Virus record (IMG/VR): IMGVR_UViG_3300042484_001584
Coordinates: 1-36,767 of that record
Strand: one strand, 5' to 3'
Length of the DNA: 36,767 nucleotides
DNA from: a virus
The notes under the pieces: generated by a model
Seen by the model: the letters and a program-made list of their open reading frames with translations, nothing else
Databases searched by the model: none
What the model was told of the DNA's origin: nothing
Shown: positions 22,601 to 30,272 of the stretch, one piece after another
How positions within the stretch are numbered: position 1 is the stretch's first letter
How the letters are laid out: every line of letters begins with the position of its first letter
Program-made: the position numbers and the translations under genes

Positions 22601-23056
22601 TCAGCTTCCAAGAATCTTGATGCCGAGAGTTGCAAGACTTTTTTCTGTCCATACTTGAAACGAGGCTCCCTGCGCTCGTGCAGCATGAGCAGCAGCTTTC
22701 CACTTAGCTTGATTCTTTACGTACTGATACACCTCTGTGATGTATCGTTTCTTAGCAGCCCGTGTCGTTTTTTTGGATTGTTCAGGGGGTCTAGTGTACT
22801 TGTCTGGTTTAAGCTCAATCCACAAACGTTTGTTATCTTTGAACGTTATTGTGAAATCGATGAAGTATCTGTGATAACCTCCGTCAGTGGGGCATAAATA
22901 TGGAATGACTAATTCTTCGGATGACCATGAAACAACACTTGGGTTACTGTCACACCACATCATGACAGAAAATTCCCATGATGAGCGATAGACGATGTTC
23001 TGAGCATCACCTAAATACTTTGATGGGTTTTTCAACTTAAACTGACCTTGGTGCAT
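22601..23056 (-). CDS. 4: Head completion protein gp4
   Basis: A 151-residue protein matching T4 gp4 (150 aa): NPSKYLGDAQNIVYRSSWEF (T4 NISKYRGDPKKITYRSNWEK), VSWSSEELVIPYLCPTDGG, YFIDFTI, RLWIELKPDK and NQAKWKAAAHAARAQGASF. The Glu, Asp, 'IELKP' arrangement is a PD-(D/E)XK nuclease-like core. gp4 joins the filled head before tail attachment. The N-terminus aligns with T4 gp4, so the start at 23056 is well supported. This start touches the divergent gp48 start with no base between. Confidence 0.93.
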   Translation of the reverse strand: MHQGQFKLKNPSKYLGDAQNIVYRSSWEFSVMMWCDSNPSVVSWSSEELVIPYLCPTDGGYHRYFIDFTITFKDNKRLWIELKPDKYTRPPEQSKKTTRAAKKRYITEVYQYVKNQAKWKAAAHAARAQGASFQVWTEKSLATLGIKILGS

Positions 23057-24037
23057 ATGACTGGATATTTAGACCTTCTTAAAAAACTGAAAGGGGCGCC
23101 CGTAGTCGAAGACTTAGCTAAAGCGGCTGGTGTACCATCATCTCTTCTTAATTTATTTTCTCCTGGGCAAGACGTTAGTGCATTTATGCCTAAAGAAACT
23201 CCGAAAGAGACTTTAGAAGACGACAAGCAGTATTCAGATGGAAGCTCACTGTACTATCCACACGATCTTTTTGCGAATCAAACCGCAGCGTACATATATT
23301 TCATGGTGCGTGATTCACAAGGATCAACGGCGTCTATGTACAAAGACGGCACAACAAACACAACAGACGCAGCAAAACTATTCAAGCGCCTTGCGCTGTA
23401 TATGCCACCATCTATCAAAGTGAACTACGGAACAAAATGGGAAGAAGTGAGTCTCACTGTCAGTAGAAACATGGACATGATTGGTAACTTTGCATCTGGC
23501 GTTGCATCATCTGGAGCTGGTGTAATAGGTGGTATTGCTAATACATTAAAAAGCCAAGGTGCACAAAATGCAATTCTTGCTGGTATGGCAGCTGATAAAG
23601 CTATGGGCACTCAAGCATTTCAAAACGAGGCTGAGTTTCGCTCAAAAGGTATTTTAGATCCTCAAGCAGCACTTCTCTTCAAAGGTGTTGAGTTCAGAGA
23701 GTTTCAATTTGACTTTCAACTCCTTGCTCGAACAAAACAAGAGAGTGAAGATATTCGTCAGATCATCAAGACGTTCAAGTGGGCGATGCATCCAGCTAAA
23801 GGTAGCGGAGAGACCTGGCAATACCCATGTTTTTTTGAGATCTATCTTTTGACGCCGACACGAAAGTATATGTTCAACATCATGAATTCTGCACTCATCA
23901 GAATGGATGTTGATTACGGAGGTTCTGGTATTCCATCTTTCTTTAGAGAGAACGGAGCTCCCGTAGACATTCGTATGTCACTCACGTTCAAGGAACTTCA
24001 AGTGTTGACTAAGGAAATGATTCTTAAAGATTACTAA
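23057..24037 (+). CDS. 48: Baseplate tail-tube cap gp48
   Basis: A 326-residue protein (T4 gp48 364 aa) with LALYMPPSIKVNYGTKWEEVSL, a Gly/Ala-rich segment, LLFKGVEFREFQFDFQLLAR, IIKTFKWAMHPAKG and a C-terminal VDIRMSLTFKELQVLTKE. The 'LFKGV.FR.F.F.F.L..R....' with 'FK.AMHP' is the gp48 / gp54 tail-tube-like fold. It terminates the baseplate and seeds tube polymerisation. The start ATG is the second half of CATATG shared with the divergent gp4. No Shine-Dalgarno site is visible. Confidence 0.85.
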   Translation: MTGYLDLLKKLKGAPVVEDLAKAAGVPSSLLNLFSPGQDVSAFMPKETPKETLEDDKQYSDGSSLYYPHDLFANQTAAYIYFMVRDSQGSTASMYKDGTTNTTDAAKLFKRLALYMPPSIKVNYGTKWEEVSLTVSRNMDMIGNFASGVASSGAGVIGGIANTLKSQGAQNAILAGMAADKAMGTQAFQNEAEFRSKGILDPQAALLFKGVEFREFQFDFQLLARTKQESEDIRQIIKTFKWAMHPAKGSGETWQYPCFFEIYLLTPTRKYMFNIMNSALIRMDVDYGGSGIPSFFRENGAPVDIRMSLTFKELQVLTKEMILKDY

Positions 24038-24039
24038 TT

Positions 24040-24570
24040 ATGAAACACTTTCATTATTTCCCACAAATCGAATATAGTGATGAAGCCGCTGTAAACATCA
24101 TGGTCAGAGGCAAGATCAGAGATGCAATTTTGCAACGTCGTGCGCTGTACTATAAGTACACAATTTCTCCTGGTGAACGACCAGACATTATTGCGTCGAA
24201 GTATTACGATAATCCAAGACATACGTGGGCATTGTTCTATGCGAACAATATGTTTCATCCGATTCATGACTGGCCTATGGACGACAACGTGTTCACAAAG
24301 TATCTTGAAACAAAGTATGGTGTTTCGTATCCACGAGGTGCACTTGCCCTGCCACATCATTACGAAGTTGTGGATCAAGCAACTGGACAAAATCTCATTA
24401 TCGATGAGGCAACATATAATACATACAGTATTGATGCACAACACACCGTAAAAGAAGTTAGTGTGTACGATCATGAAGTGGAAATGAATGACAAAAAAAG
24501 AAATATTGTCATTATCGATAAATCATACATACTAGACTTGACAAACGAGTTGAGTAAACTTTTCAAGTAG
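24040..24570 (+). CDS. 53: Baseplate wedge protein gp53
   Basis: A 176-residue protein similar to T4 gp53 (196 aa): MKHFHYFPQIEYS at the N-terminus, then RRALYYKYTISPGERPDIIA, a LysM-like segment SKYYDNPRHTWALFYANNMF and HDWPMDDNVFTKYLETKYG. The C-terminus (DLTNELSKLF) corresponds to the T4 'MNDLIRIMEKSYG' end. gp53 clamps adjacent wedges in the inner baseplate. It starts two bases after the gp48 stop. Confidence 0.9.
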   Translation: MKHFHYFPQIEYSDEAAVNIMVRGKIRDAILQRRALYYKYTISPGERPDIIASKYYDNPRHTWALFYANNMFHPIHDWPMDDNVFTKYLETKYGVSYPRGALALPHHYEVVDQATGQNLIIDEATYNTYSIDAQHTVKEVSVYDHEVEMNDKKRNIVIIDKSYILDLTNELSKLFK

Positions 24571-24576
24571 TTTAGC

Positions 24577-26064
24577 ATGGCAAAATTTCCCCATGAGTAT
24601 CAGTATAATCTAAAAGATCTGACACTCATATCACATACAGGCAAAGAGATTAGTTTGTATCCTCAGTTCGTTGAGTTTACGTTCGAGGAAACAATCTTCG
24701 GCACCACTCTGCACGGCACTATTTTTGTTGTAGAGTCTATCGACTTGCCTACGATGCTTCCAATGATTGGTGAAGAGCGCATCAGAATATCGTTTACACG
24801 TCTTGATGAAACAAATGGTGATGAGCTTGATCCAATTAGTTTTGAGATGCCCATCTATTCTCTGTATGGTAAAAAGCAAGATGGCAATTCTGGCAAACGT
24901 CAAACATACAACCTTGCATATTGTTCAAGTGTCGTGTTCAAAAACATCAACACAATTGTGTCGAAGTCGTTCAAGAATATGCCATACAGTGACATCGTGA
25001 AGAACATTTACGACACATATTTGAAAGAGAATAAGCCGATAGAAGTTGAGCCGACTCGCAACCCAATGAACTATGTTGTTCAGAATCAACGTCCGATAAA
25101 AGCAATCAAACAAATATGCAAGCGAGCTGTATCAGATGAAGGCAACGGCTCGTTCTACGTGTTCTTTGAAGACCGAGACAAATTCAACTTCGTCACAATG
25201 CGAAAGTTGATAAAGCAAGAACCTGTTCGCACATTGTATCAGGGAACGAAAAACTTGCCTACGCCTGGTGATGGACCTCTAGCACGAGCGTATAAGAATA
25301 TATCGAAAGATATGTATAAAGCAAGTGTGGTAAAAGAAGAGAGTGGGTTTGACATATTAAAATCTGCACTATCAGGTGAGGGTGCATCTAGCATATTAAC
25401 TGTCGATCCAATTCGCAGATCATTTTCGTTCAAAACATTTGACTTGCGTGGGCAACCTCAAGAAGACTCTAGCCAACAAACCGGTGAGCAGGGCGCAGCA
25501 TCGCCGTTTCAAACAATTCTTGATGGCATAACAAAGTTGATTGGCTCACCAGCACCATTACAATTCATAACTGGTTCTGACTTTGCATCTATAGTGGGTG
25601 AAGGTGCAGCAAAAGCGTTTACTAACAACAGCAAGATGTTCATCAACCCAAGAGGCAATCTTAAAGTTGTCGTCGGCGATGCTGGACAAGATACACAAGA
25701 ATACATCTCACAGAGAGATCAGACAGTTCGCCCGTATGCACCAGAAGAGTTTGTAAATCAACGTGAAGCAGAGAAAGCGAGTTTCATCAAGAACGTCATC
25801 TCGACATCTTTGCCTGGTGATCCAACAATCAAAGTTGGCTCAGTTGTTAAGTTTGATATACCAGAAAAGACTGGTCGTATTAACGACCAAAATCCAGAAG
25901 AGCTGGACAAGTACCTGCAAGGCAATTACGTTGTGGTGAGTGTTGCACACATCGTCACGAAAGAAAGTTACAAGATGAACTTGGAACTTATGAAGAACTC
26001 TCCAGAGAACGAAATCGAGCCACGGGACGTGTTCAAAGAATATGGAATACGAACTGACGATTAG
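24577..26064 (+). CDS. 27: Baseplate hub protein (gp27-like)
   Basis: A 495-residue protein, longer than T4 gp27 (391 aa). It has beta-rich hub-type sequences: LYPQFVEFTFEETIFGTTLHG, SFKNMPYSDIVKNIYDTYLK, NYVVQNQRPIKAIKQICKRA, GSFYVFFEDRDKFNFVTM, and a C-terminal IKVGSVVKFDIPEKTG with LQGNYVVVSVAHIVTKESYKMNLEL. The middle (residues ~285-400) is Gly/Ser/Gln-rich and may be an insertion. It forms the trimeric hub ring between tail tube and spike. It is the last gene of the virion block. Confidence 0.8.
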   Translation: MAKFPHEYQYNLKDLTLISHTGKEISLYPQFVEFTFEETIFGTTLHGTIFVVESIDLPTMLPMIGEERIRISFTRLDETNGDELDPISFEMPIYSLYGKKQDGNSGKRQTYNLAYCSSVVFKNINTIVSKSFKNMPYSDIVKNIYDTYLKENKPIEVEPTRNPMNYVVQNQRPIKAIKQICKRAVSDEGNGSFYVFFEDRDKFNFVTMRKLIKQEPVRTLYQGTKNLPTPGDGPLARAYKNISKDMYKASVVKEESGFDILKSALSGEGASSILTVDPIRRSFSFKTFDLRGQPQEDSSQQTGEQGAASPFQTILDGITKLIGSPAPLQFITGSDFASIVGEGAAKAFTNNSKMFINPRGNLKVVVGDAGQDTQEYISQRDQTVRPYAPEEFVNQREAEKASFIKNVISTSLPGDPTIKVGSVVKFDIPEKTGRINDQNPEELDKYLQGNYVVVSVAHIVTKESYKMNLELMKNSPENEIEPRDVFKEYGIRTDD

Positions 26065-26097
26065 TTCCATTCTTGGCAATCTATCCGAAATATTTAC

Positions 26098-26125
26098 TAG
26101 ACACACATATAATCTGTGTTATACT
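26098..26125 (+). promoter_or_regulatory. Sigma70-like promoter
   Basis: TAGACA, a 16-base spacer, then TATACT, in the 93-base gap after the hub gene. It would start a transcript about 25 bases before the GTG at 26158, with a strong AGGAGG at 26142-26147. It appears to drive the accessory operon. Confidence 0.5.
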
Positions 26126-26157
26126 GAACTCATCCTTAATTAGGAGGACGTGTACAA

Positions 26158-26340
26158 GTGGTTAATAAAAAAGTGTCCGATTACAAGGACGACAAAAAGA
26201 CTAAAGAAGTTTCTGAAGAGCTGAAGCGAAAGAGAGCCCTCAAGAAACTTAAACAAGAAGATGAAGAGGAGAGCTACTTTTCTGAGCTACTAGAAGACGT
26301 TGATGATGACGTGTATCAAATGCTCAAGAAATTGAAGTAA
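26158..26340 (+). CDS. Small charged hypothetical protein
   Basis: A 60-residue protein starting at GTG (VNKKVSDYKDDKKTKEVSEE ...), about half Lys, Glu and Asp, fully helical and coiled-coil-like, ending YQMLKKLK. The strong AGGAGG ten bases upstream fixes the start. It is the first gene after a promoter, so it is probably made early and in quantity. No family recognised. Confidence 0.7.
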   Translation: MVNKKVSDYKDDKKTKEVSEELKRKRALKKLKQEDEEESYFSELLEDVDDDVYQMLKKLK

Positions 26341-26346
26341 TTTATT

Positions 26347-26766
26347 ATGAATCGTAAGTTGTATTACCTTGCTTCGCCATATACTCACAAAGATCCTGCC
26401 ATAAAGAAACAGAGAGCAGAAGCAGTCACAGAGACGGCAGTTGATCTTTTACACCACGGCATATTCGTATTTGCGCCAATCTCATATAACGAGCCGTGGG
26501 AAAAGTACAATCTTCCTGGAGATTGGAACTTTTGGTGTGAGTTTGATAAAACTTTCGTCGAACGATGTGACGGCGGCATCATCGTACTGATGCTTGATGG
26601 GTGGGACAAGAGCGTGGGCGTCACCGCAGAGATTGAGTTTGCAAAATCATGCGGACTTCCTGTATACTACGCAACACAAGAACAGATTAAGAATGGAGAT
26701 CTGAGTTTCTTGATGCCAAAGAAATCAAAAGATCTCGGATTCTTTTGTACACACTCTAAGATGTAG
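26347..26766 (+). CDS. DUF1937 / nucleoside 2-deoxyribosyltransferase-like protein
   Basis: A 139-residue protein: KLYYLASPYTHKD, then FAPISYNEPWEKYNLPGDWNFW, FVERCDGGIIVLMLDGWDKS, and VGVTAEIEFAKSCGLPVYY. 'YLASPYT', 'W..FW..FD', 'VL.LDGW..S.GV.AEI..A' is the DUF1937 pattern, a relative of nucleoside 2-deoxyribosyltransferases that act on nucleosides in salvage. The Glu in AEIEFA corresponds to the catalytic Glu region of that fold. A nucleotide-metabolism role is likely; the exact reaction is unknown. Confidence 0.75.
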   Translation: MNRKLYYLASPYTHKDPAIKKQRAEAVTETAVDLLHHGIFVFAPISYNEPWEKYNLPGDWNFWCEFDKTFVERCDGGIIVLMLDGWDKSVGVTAEIEFAKSCGLPVYYATQEQIKNGDLSFLMPKKSKDLGFFCTHSKM

Positions 26767-26774
26767 GATTGACT

Positions 26775-27068
26775 ATGCCATACATAACGTCTGATAAACG
26801 AGAACAAGTTAATACTCAGCTAGGCTATTTGGTAGATGCAATTGTTGATACATCAAACGGTGATGTGTCTGCTCTGCCTGGTATTTTGAACTACTGTATC
26901 ACAGTCATGATTAAAGCAACATATCATGCTGTGACTGGAAAAAAGAAGCTATCGTACGCAGATCACAATTCTGCTATGGGTATGCTTGAGTGTGCAAAGC
27001 AAGAATTCTATCGTCGAAACACTGCACCATACGAAGATGAGAAAGTTATTGAGAATGGTGATGTGTAG
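26775..27068 (+). CDS. Conserved small protein (DUF6899-like)
   Basis: A 97-residue protein starting MPYITSDKREQVNTQLG, with LNYCITVMIKATYHAV in the middle and a C-terminal GMLECAKQEFYRRNTAPYED then ENGDV. I recall a family of phage and bacterial proteins with 'MPYIT..R', 'LNY.IT' and 'L.C...EFYRR..APYED.K...NGD' (DUF6899). Function unknown. The ATG at 26775 is preferred to the in-frame TTG at 26769. Confidence 0.7.
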   Translation: MPYITSDKREQVNTQLGYLVDAIVDTSNGDVSALPGILNYCITVMIKATYHAVTGKKKLSYADHNSAMGMLECAKQEFYRRNTAPYEDEKVIENGDV

Positions 27069-27077
27069 GAGAACATT

Positions 27078-27320
27078 ATGAGCACAGCAGATATAGATCC
27101 AATGGCACTCATCATAGCAAAAAAGCTCAACACAATTCGATCAGCAGAGCGAGAAAAGATCGTTCTTCAAAACAAACTGGACACGTTACTTGAAGAAGTT
27201 GATGCTGTAAAAGAGCGCCTAAATAGAATTGATTCAGTTGTCACTGGGACAAAATATGAAATCAACAATTGTATGAATGAGGCAACAGCCTTGGGTGTCG
27301 TAGCTGAAAGTGAGAAATAA
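27078..27320 (+). CDS. Coiled-coil hypothetical protein
   Basis: An 80-residue protein with a single long heptad-rich helix (about residues 18-60: REKIVLQNKLDTLLEEVDAV and onward). AGGAGA lies upstream of the ATG at proper spacing. It is probably a small oligomeric protein. No family recognised. One base separates its stop from the next ATG. Confidence 0.65.
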   Translation: MSTADIDPMALIIAKKLNTIRSAEREKIVLQNKLDTLLEEVDAVKERLNRIDSVVTGTKYEINNCMNEATALGVVAESEK

Positions 27321-27321
27321 T

Positions 27322-27549
27322 ATGCACATAAAGTTTTACCTTGGATTTGTCGTCGGGCTTGCGATCACGACATCGTTGTGTAGTTGCTCAACAAAAGTAA
27401 AAGGTGGTTCTGGCATAGTATCGCAGCAAGTAGTTGCGTGTGTTAATCCAGAGCAATGTCAGAAGATCATGGCAAGAGATTGTAAAAAGGGTGGCATAAT
27501 TCATCGTGTCGCTCCAGCAATTGCAGTGCAATATTCATGTAACCCCTAG
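27322..27549 (+). CDS. Putative lipoprotein
   Basis: A 75-residue protein with a hydrophobic N-terminus (MHIKFYLGFVVGLAITTSLC) and a lipobox-like LCSC, so the second Cys could be lipidated after signal peptidase II cleavage. The mature part has four more Cys (VACVNPEQC, RDCKK, YSCNP) that could form disulfides. It would be an exported envelope protein. No family recognised. A spanin role was considered but there is no i-spanin partner. Confidence 0.55.
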   Translation: MHIKFYLGFVVGLAITTSLCSCSTKVKGGSGIVSQQVVACVNPEQCQKIMARDCKKGGIIHRVAPAIAVQYSCNP

Positions 27550-27550
27550 T

Positions 27551-28093
27551 ATGTCAGTATTTAAGAAAGCAAAAGATCTTTTGGTTCTCGCAAAAACGTT
27601 TGTGTTTGGCGAGCCCGTAAACAAGGAGTTTTTACCAAAAGATAAAATGCTTGTCTTGCGACCTGACGGTAGCTGGATCTTAAACGACAGTGCAGCTCCA
27701 CCTCCCGTACAACCTACGATACCAACACCTTCGCCTTGGTATTCATATGGACCTCTTGATCCCGTTGTACAAGAATACAATCAAGTGCCTGAACTTCATC
27801 CAGACGCTAAAGATCTCAACAAAAAACTTAATGATTGCATGGCGGCAAATGTAATCTCATCGTGTTCACACAGTGTTGATCATAACAACATTTACACACT
27901 GACCATCGAATTGCCAATGTCAGGCGAGACTGTGATTGATGTGAATCAAATAAATGCTTTCATCAAAGCTATGCAATTAAGATACGACCTAAAGCTCGCA
28001 CGAAAAGAACGATGTACAAGTTCTGTTTCTACTTTGACTTTCAGCACCCTTGTTTTTGAATATGATATGAGATCAAAGCTATTTAAGAAGTAG
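27551..28093 (+). CDS. Hypothetical protein
   Basis: A 180-residue protein starting MSVFKKAKDLLVLAKTFVFG, with an amphipathic N-terminal helix, a segment MLVLRPDGSWILN, a Pro-rich linker (PPPVQPTIPTPSPW), and a C-terminal alpha/beta region (NIYTLTIELPMSG ... VFEYDM). The C-terminal half has helix, strand, helix and strand elements loosely similar in layout to the tandem small-protein family downstream, but I could not align the motifs. Function unknown. Confidence 0.6.
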   Translation: MSVFKKAKDLLVLAKTFVFGEPVNKEFLPKDKMLVLRPDGSWILNDSAAPPPVQPTIPTPSPWYSYGPLDPVVQEYNQVPELHPDAKDLNKKLNDCMAANVISSCSHSVDHNNIYTLTIELPMSGETVIDVNQINAFIKAMQLRYDLKLARKERCTSSVSTLTFSTLVFEYDMRSKLFKK

Positions 28094-28095
28094 TT

Positions 28096-28305
28096 ATGGC
28101 TAAAGTGTATGATTACACTCGATTCAAAATTCTTAGAGAGATTAGAGATCTCGAAGAATTTGTGCGGCAGAAGTATGAATCCTCTAAAAACGCATCAGAG
28201 TTTGTATGGTTTGATCACTATAGTGTTGCACACGCCAGAGCACGAGTTGAGCAGTTGAGAAAGCAGTTAGAGGAATTGGATGATTCACCATTTTCTCAAG
28301 AATAG
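28096..28305 (+). CDS. Small helical hypothetical protein
   Basis: A 69-residue, highly charged two-helix protein (ILREIRDLEEFVRQKYESSK ... HARARVEQLRKQLEELDD). Its last 26 bases overlap the first member of the small-paralog family. No family recognised. Confidence 0.65.
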   Translation: MAKVYDYTRFKILREIRDLEEFVRQKYESSKNASEFVWFDHYSVAHARARVEQLRKQLEELDDSPFSQE

Positions 28306-28564
28306 AGCAATAAAAAAGTTGCTAGGTGAATTGCAAAATGCTAAAAAGCAGGGGTACGTTGTTTTCATCACCAACATCGATGACATTAAAATTCCTGGTG
28401 GAACACCAGAAGCCGTTGGAGTTGAAATCATGTTTACCGACAAAATTACAGACTCTCAAGTGAGTAAGATTAGAACATACATCGAATCAACATACAAATT
28501 CGAGGTTGATACTTCGTTGATGGAGCTAGGGCGAACGCCGAGAATATTACTTGTGATGTACTAA
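28280..28564 (+). CDS. Tandem small-paralog family, member 1
   Basis: A 94-residue protein. The first family helix is LLGELQNAKKQGYVV, then a loop with IPGGTPEAV, the core strand VGVEIMF, the second helix SKIRTYIESTY and the last strand RILLVMY. GAGG upstream of the ATG supports the start inside the end of the previous gene. It and member 2 are separated from the other members by the aminotransferase and metallopeptidase genes. Function unknown; the family is described in the findings. Confidence 0.7.
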   Translation: MIHHFLKNRAIKKLLGELQNAKKQGYVVFITNIDDIKIPGGTPEAVGVEIMFTDKITDSQVSKIRTYIESTYKFEVDTSLMELGRTPRILLVMY

Positions 28565-28579
28565 ATATCACAATATACT
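28551..28579 (+). promoter_or_regulatory. Possible sigma70-like promoter
   Basis: TTGTGA, a 17-base spacer, then TATACT, overlapping the end of member 1. It would start a transcript about 11 bases before the ATG at 28597. A CTAAATA late-promoter-like motif (28561-28567) lies in the spacer. Confidence 0.4.
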
Positions 28580-28596
28580 CTACATGAATTTGACGT

Positions 28597-28953
28597 ATGC
28601 AGAATAGTCCAACAATAGAAAAACAAAAAGCTATTCTGGAAGAGTTTATGAAAGCTCAACACAACGGTTTTGTGTACAACATTGATATTGAGCTAAAAGA
28701 GAAATCAGGAAAAATCATTTACGACCCAGACGCTGCGATGTATCGTAACAACGAGTGGGACTATCAAGCTCCAATAACTGGCGACACCTACACACAAGAT
28801 TTGGATAACGTACCGGAGTACAAAACGTTATACATACGATTTGCAGATGGCGTAAAGCATGAAGCAATAATGAAAATAAAAGAGTACATCTCACAAAAGT
28901 ACCAGTGTCGATGTGCAGTATATGATGGGCGAATAACTGTTTTTGATTTTTGA
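28597..28953 (+). CDS. Tandem small-paralog family, member 2 (long form)
   Basis: At 118 residues this is the longest member. The first helix is ILEEFMKAQHNGFVYNI. It is followed by an insertion of ~45 polar residues (IIYDPDAAMYRNNEWDYQAP ...), then the strand KTLYIRF, the second helix IMKIKEYISQKY and the end strand GRITVFDF. The insertion sits where others have a short loop between the first strand and the core strand. The stop is three bases before the aminotransferase ATG. Confidence 0.7.
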   Translation: MQNSPTIEKQKAILEEFMKAQHNGFVYNIDIELKEKSGKIIYDPDAAMYRNNEWDYQAPITGDTYTQDLDNVPEYKTLYIRFADGVKHEAIMKIKEYISQKYQCRCAVYDGRITVFDF

Positions 28954-28955
28954 TT

Positions 28956-30236
28956 ATGACTAAGACACTTCACGAACGAGCATCGAATCACATTCTAGTA
29001 GACCACTTTGATGTTGTGTACGACATCAACAAGAGTTTCGGAAACTTCATCGTTGACAAAACTACGGGGCGACAATTGCTTGATGCTTTCAGCTTCATAG
29101 CAAGCAATCCAATAGGACACAATCATCCTAAGATGTTTGATCCTGCGTTTGAGTCTCGACTGTTAAGAGTTGCGAGAACAAACCCATCAAACTCAGACAT
29201 TCTCACTGAAGAGTACGTCGAGTTTCTTGAAACGTTCTTCAAAGTTGGTGTGCCGAGCTACTTCAGAGATTCATTCTTCATTGCAGGTGGCAGTCTCGCA
29301 GTAGAGAATGCTATGAAAGCAGCATTCGACTGGAAGTATCGTAAGCTCAAAGAGCGTGGCATTGTAGCTAATCCAGACGATCTCAAAGTGCTACACTTCA
29401 AGAATTCATTTCATGGCAGATCTGGTTACACCCTCACAGTAACAAACACAGCAGACCCAAGAAAGTATGATCTCTTCCCAAAGTTTGCCAACTGGCCACG
29501 TCTTGAAGCACCACACATTCACGAGTTAATCTCGCCAGAAGAGCAAGCAAAGCGAGATGTAGAGTTTTTGCAGTACGCAGATGATGTCATCACAAAGCTC
29601 GGACATAGTGTTGCAGCAATTCTCATTGAGCCAATACAAGGCGAGGGTGGCGACAATCACTTCACAAAACAATTTCATCAGGGTCTTCGTAAACTCGCAG
29701 ATGACAAAGAAGCAATTCTGATCTACGACGAAGTTCAAACTGGTGTTGGCTTGACGGGCAAGATGTGGGCACACGAACACTACGACATCAAGCCAGACAT
29801 CATTTCGTTTGGTAAGAAGATGCAAGTGTGTGGCATTCTCAGTGGTGACAGAATTCGAGAAGTGCAGAAAAACGTATTTGAAGAAAAATCTCGAATCAAC
29901 TCAACATGGGGTGGCAACTTGACTGACTTCGTTCGTGCGCAACGCTATCTTGAGATCATTCACGAAGACAATCTGATAGACAACGCTGCCGTGGTTGGAG
30001 AATACTTGCTTGCTGGATTAAAGAATCTTGGTGTACTCAATCCACGCGGAAAGGGACTGCTATGCTCTTTTGATATGCCAACGCCGCAAGATCGTGATGC
30101 GTTTGTAAAACGATGCTACGATAATGGATTGTTTTTGCTTGGATGTGGAACCATTTCTGTTCGTGTGCGTCCATCGCTCACGTTCTCCAAATCCAACGTT
30201 GACCAACTTTTGGAGATTTTGAAAAAGTCGTTTTAA
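28956..30236 (+). CDS. lat: L-lysine 6-aminotransferase (class III PLP enzyme)
   Basis: A 426-residue full-length enzyme. It matches lysine-epsilon-aminotransferases such as Mycobacterium tuberculosis Rv3290c in long stretches: LDAFSFIASNPIGHNHP, FIAGGSLAVENAMKAAFDWK, NSFHGRSGYTLTVTNT, FPKFANWPRLEAP, IEPIQGEGGDNHF, LIYDEVQTGVGLTGKMWA, SFGKKMQVCG (PLP Lys near 287-288) and RINSTWGGNLTD. The enzyme moves the epsilon-amino group of lysine to 2-oxoglutarate, giving aminoadipate semialdehyde. It is an auxiliary metabolic gene, cytoplasmic. Base composition is like its neighbours, so any transfer is old. Confidence 0.92.
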   Translation: MTKTLHERASNHILVDHFDVVYDINKSFGNFIVDKTTGRQLLDAFSFIASNPIGHNHPKMFDPAFESRLLRVARTNPSNSDILTEEYVEFLETFFKVGVPSYFRDSFFIAGGSLAVENAMKAAFDWKYRKLKERGIVANPDDLKVLHFKNSFHGRSGYTLTVTNTADPRKYDLFPKFANWPRLEAPHIHELISPEEQAKRDVEFLQYADDVITKLGHSVAAILIEPIQGEGGDNHFTKQFHQGLRKLADDKEAILIYDEVQTGVGLTGKMWAHEHYDIKPDIISFGKKMQVCGILSGDRIREVQKNVFEEKSRINSTWGGNLTDFVRAQRYLEIIHEDNLIDNAAVVGEYLLAGLKNLGVLNPRGKGLLCSFDMPTPQDRDAFVKRCYDNGLFLLGCGTISVRVRPSLTFSKSNVDQLLEILKKSF

Positions 30237-30238
30237 TA

Positions 30239-30266
30239 TTGACATTGGATTCTATGGTGATATATT
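30239..30266 (+). promoter_or_regulatory. Sigma70-like promoter, apparently leaderless
   Basis: A consensus TTGACA, a 16-base spacer, then TATATT ending six bases before ATG 30273. The predicted start site coincides with the ATG, and there is no Shine-Dalgarno sequence. Confidence 0.6.
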
Positions 30267-30272
30267 TGTTCA

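Noticed and set aside
26158-26200. SDYKDDKK in the small charged protein resembles a FLAG epitope tag.
   Set aside because: It lacks the DDDDK end and lies in a protein made almost wholly of Lys, Asp and Glu, so it is a chance match, not an engineered tag.
27322-27549. Lipoprotein as an Rz1-type outer spanin.
   Set aside because: There is no embedded or adjacent inner spanin, and the Cys-rich sequence is not Pro-rich like Rz1.
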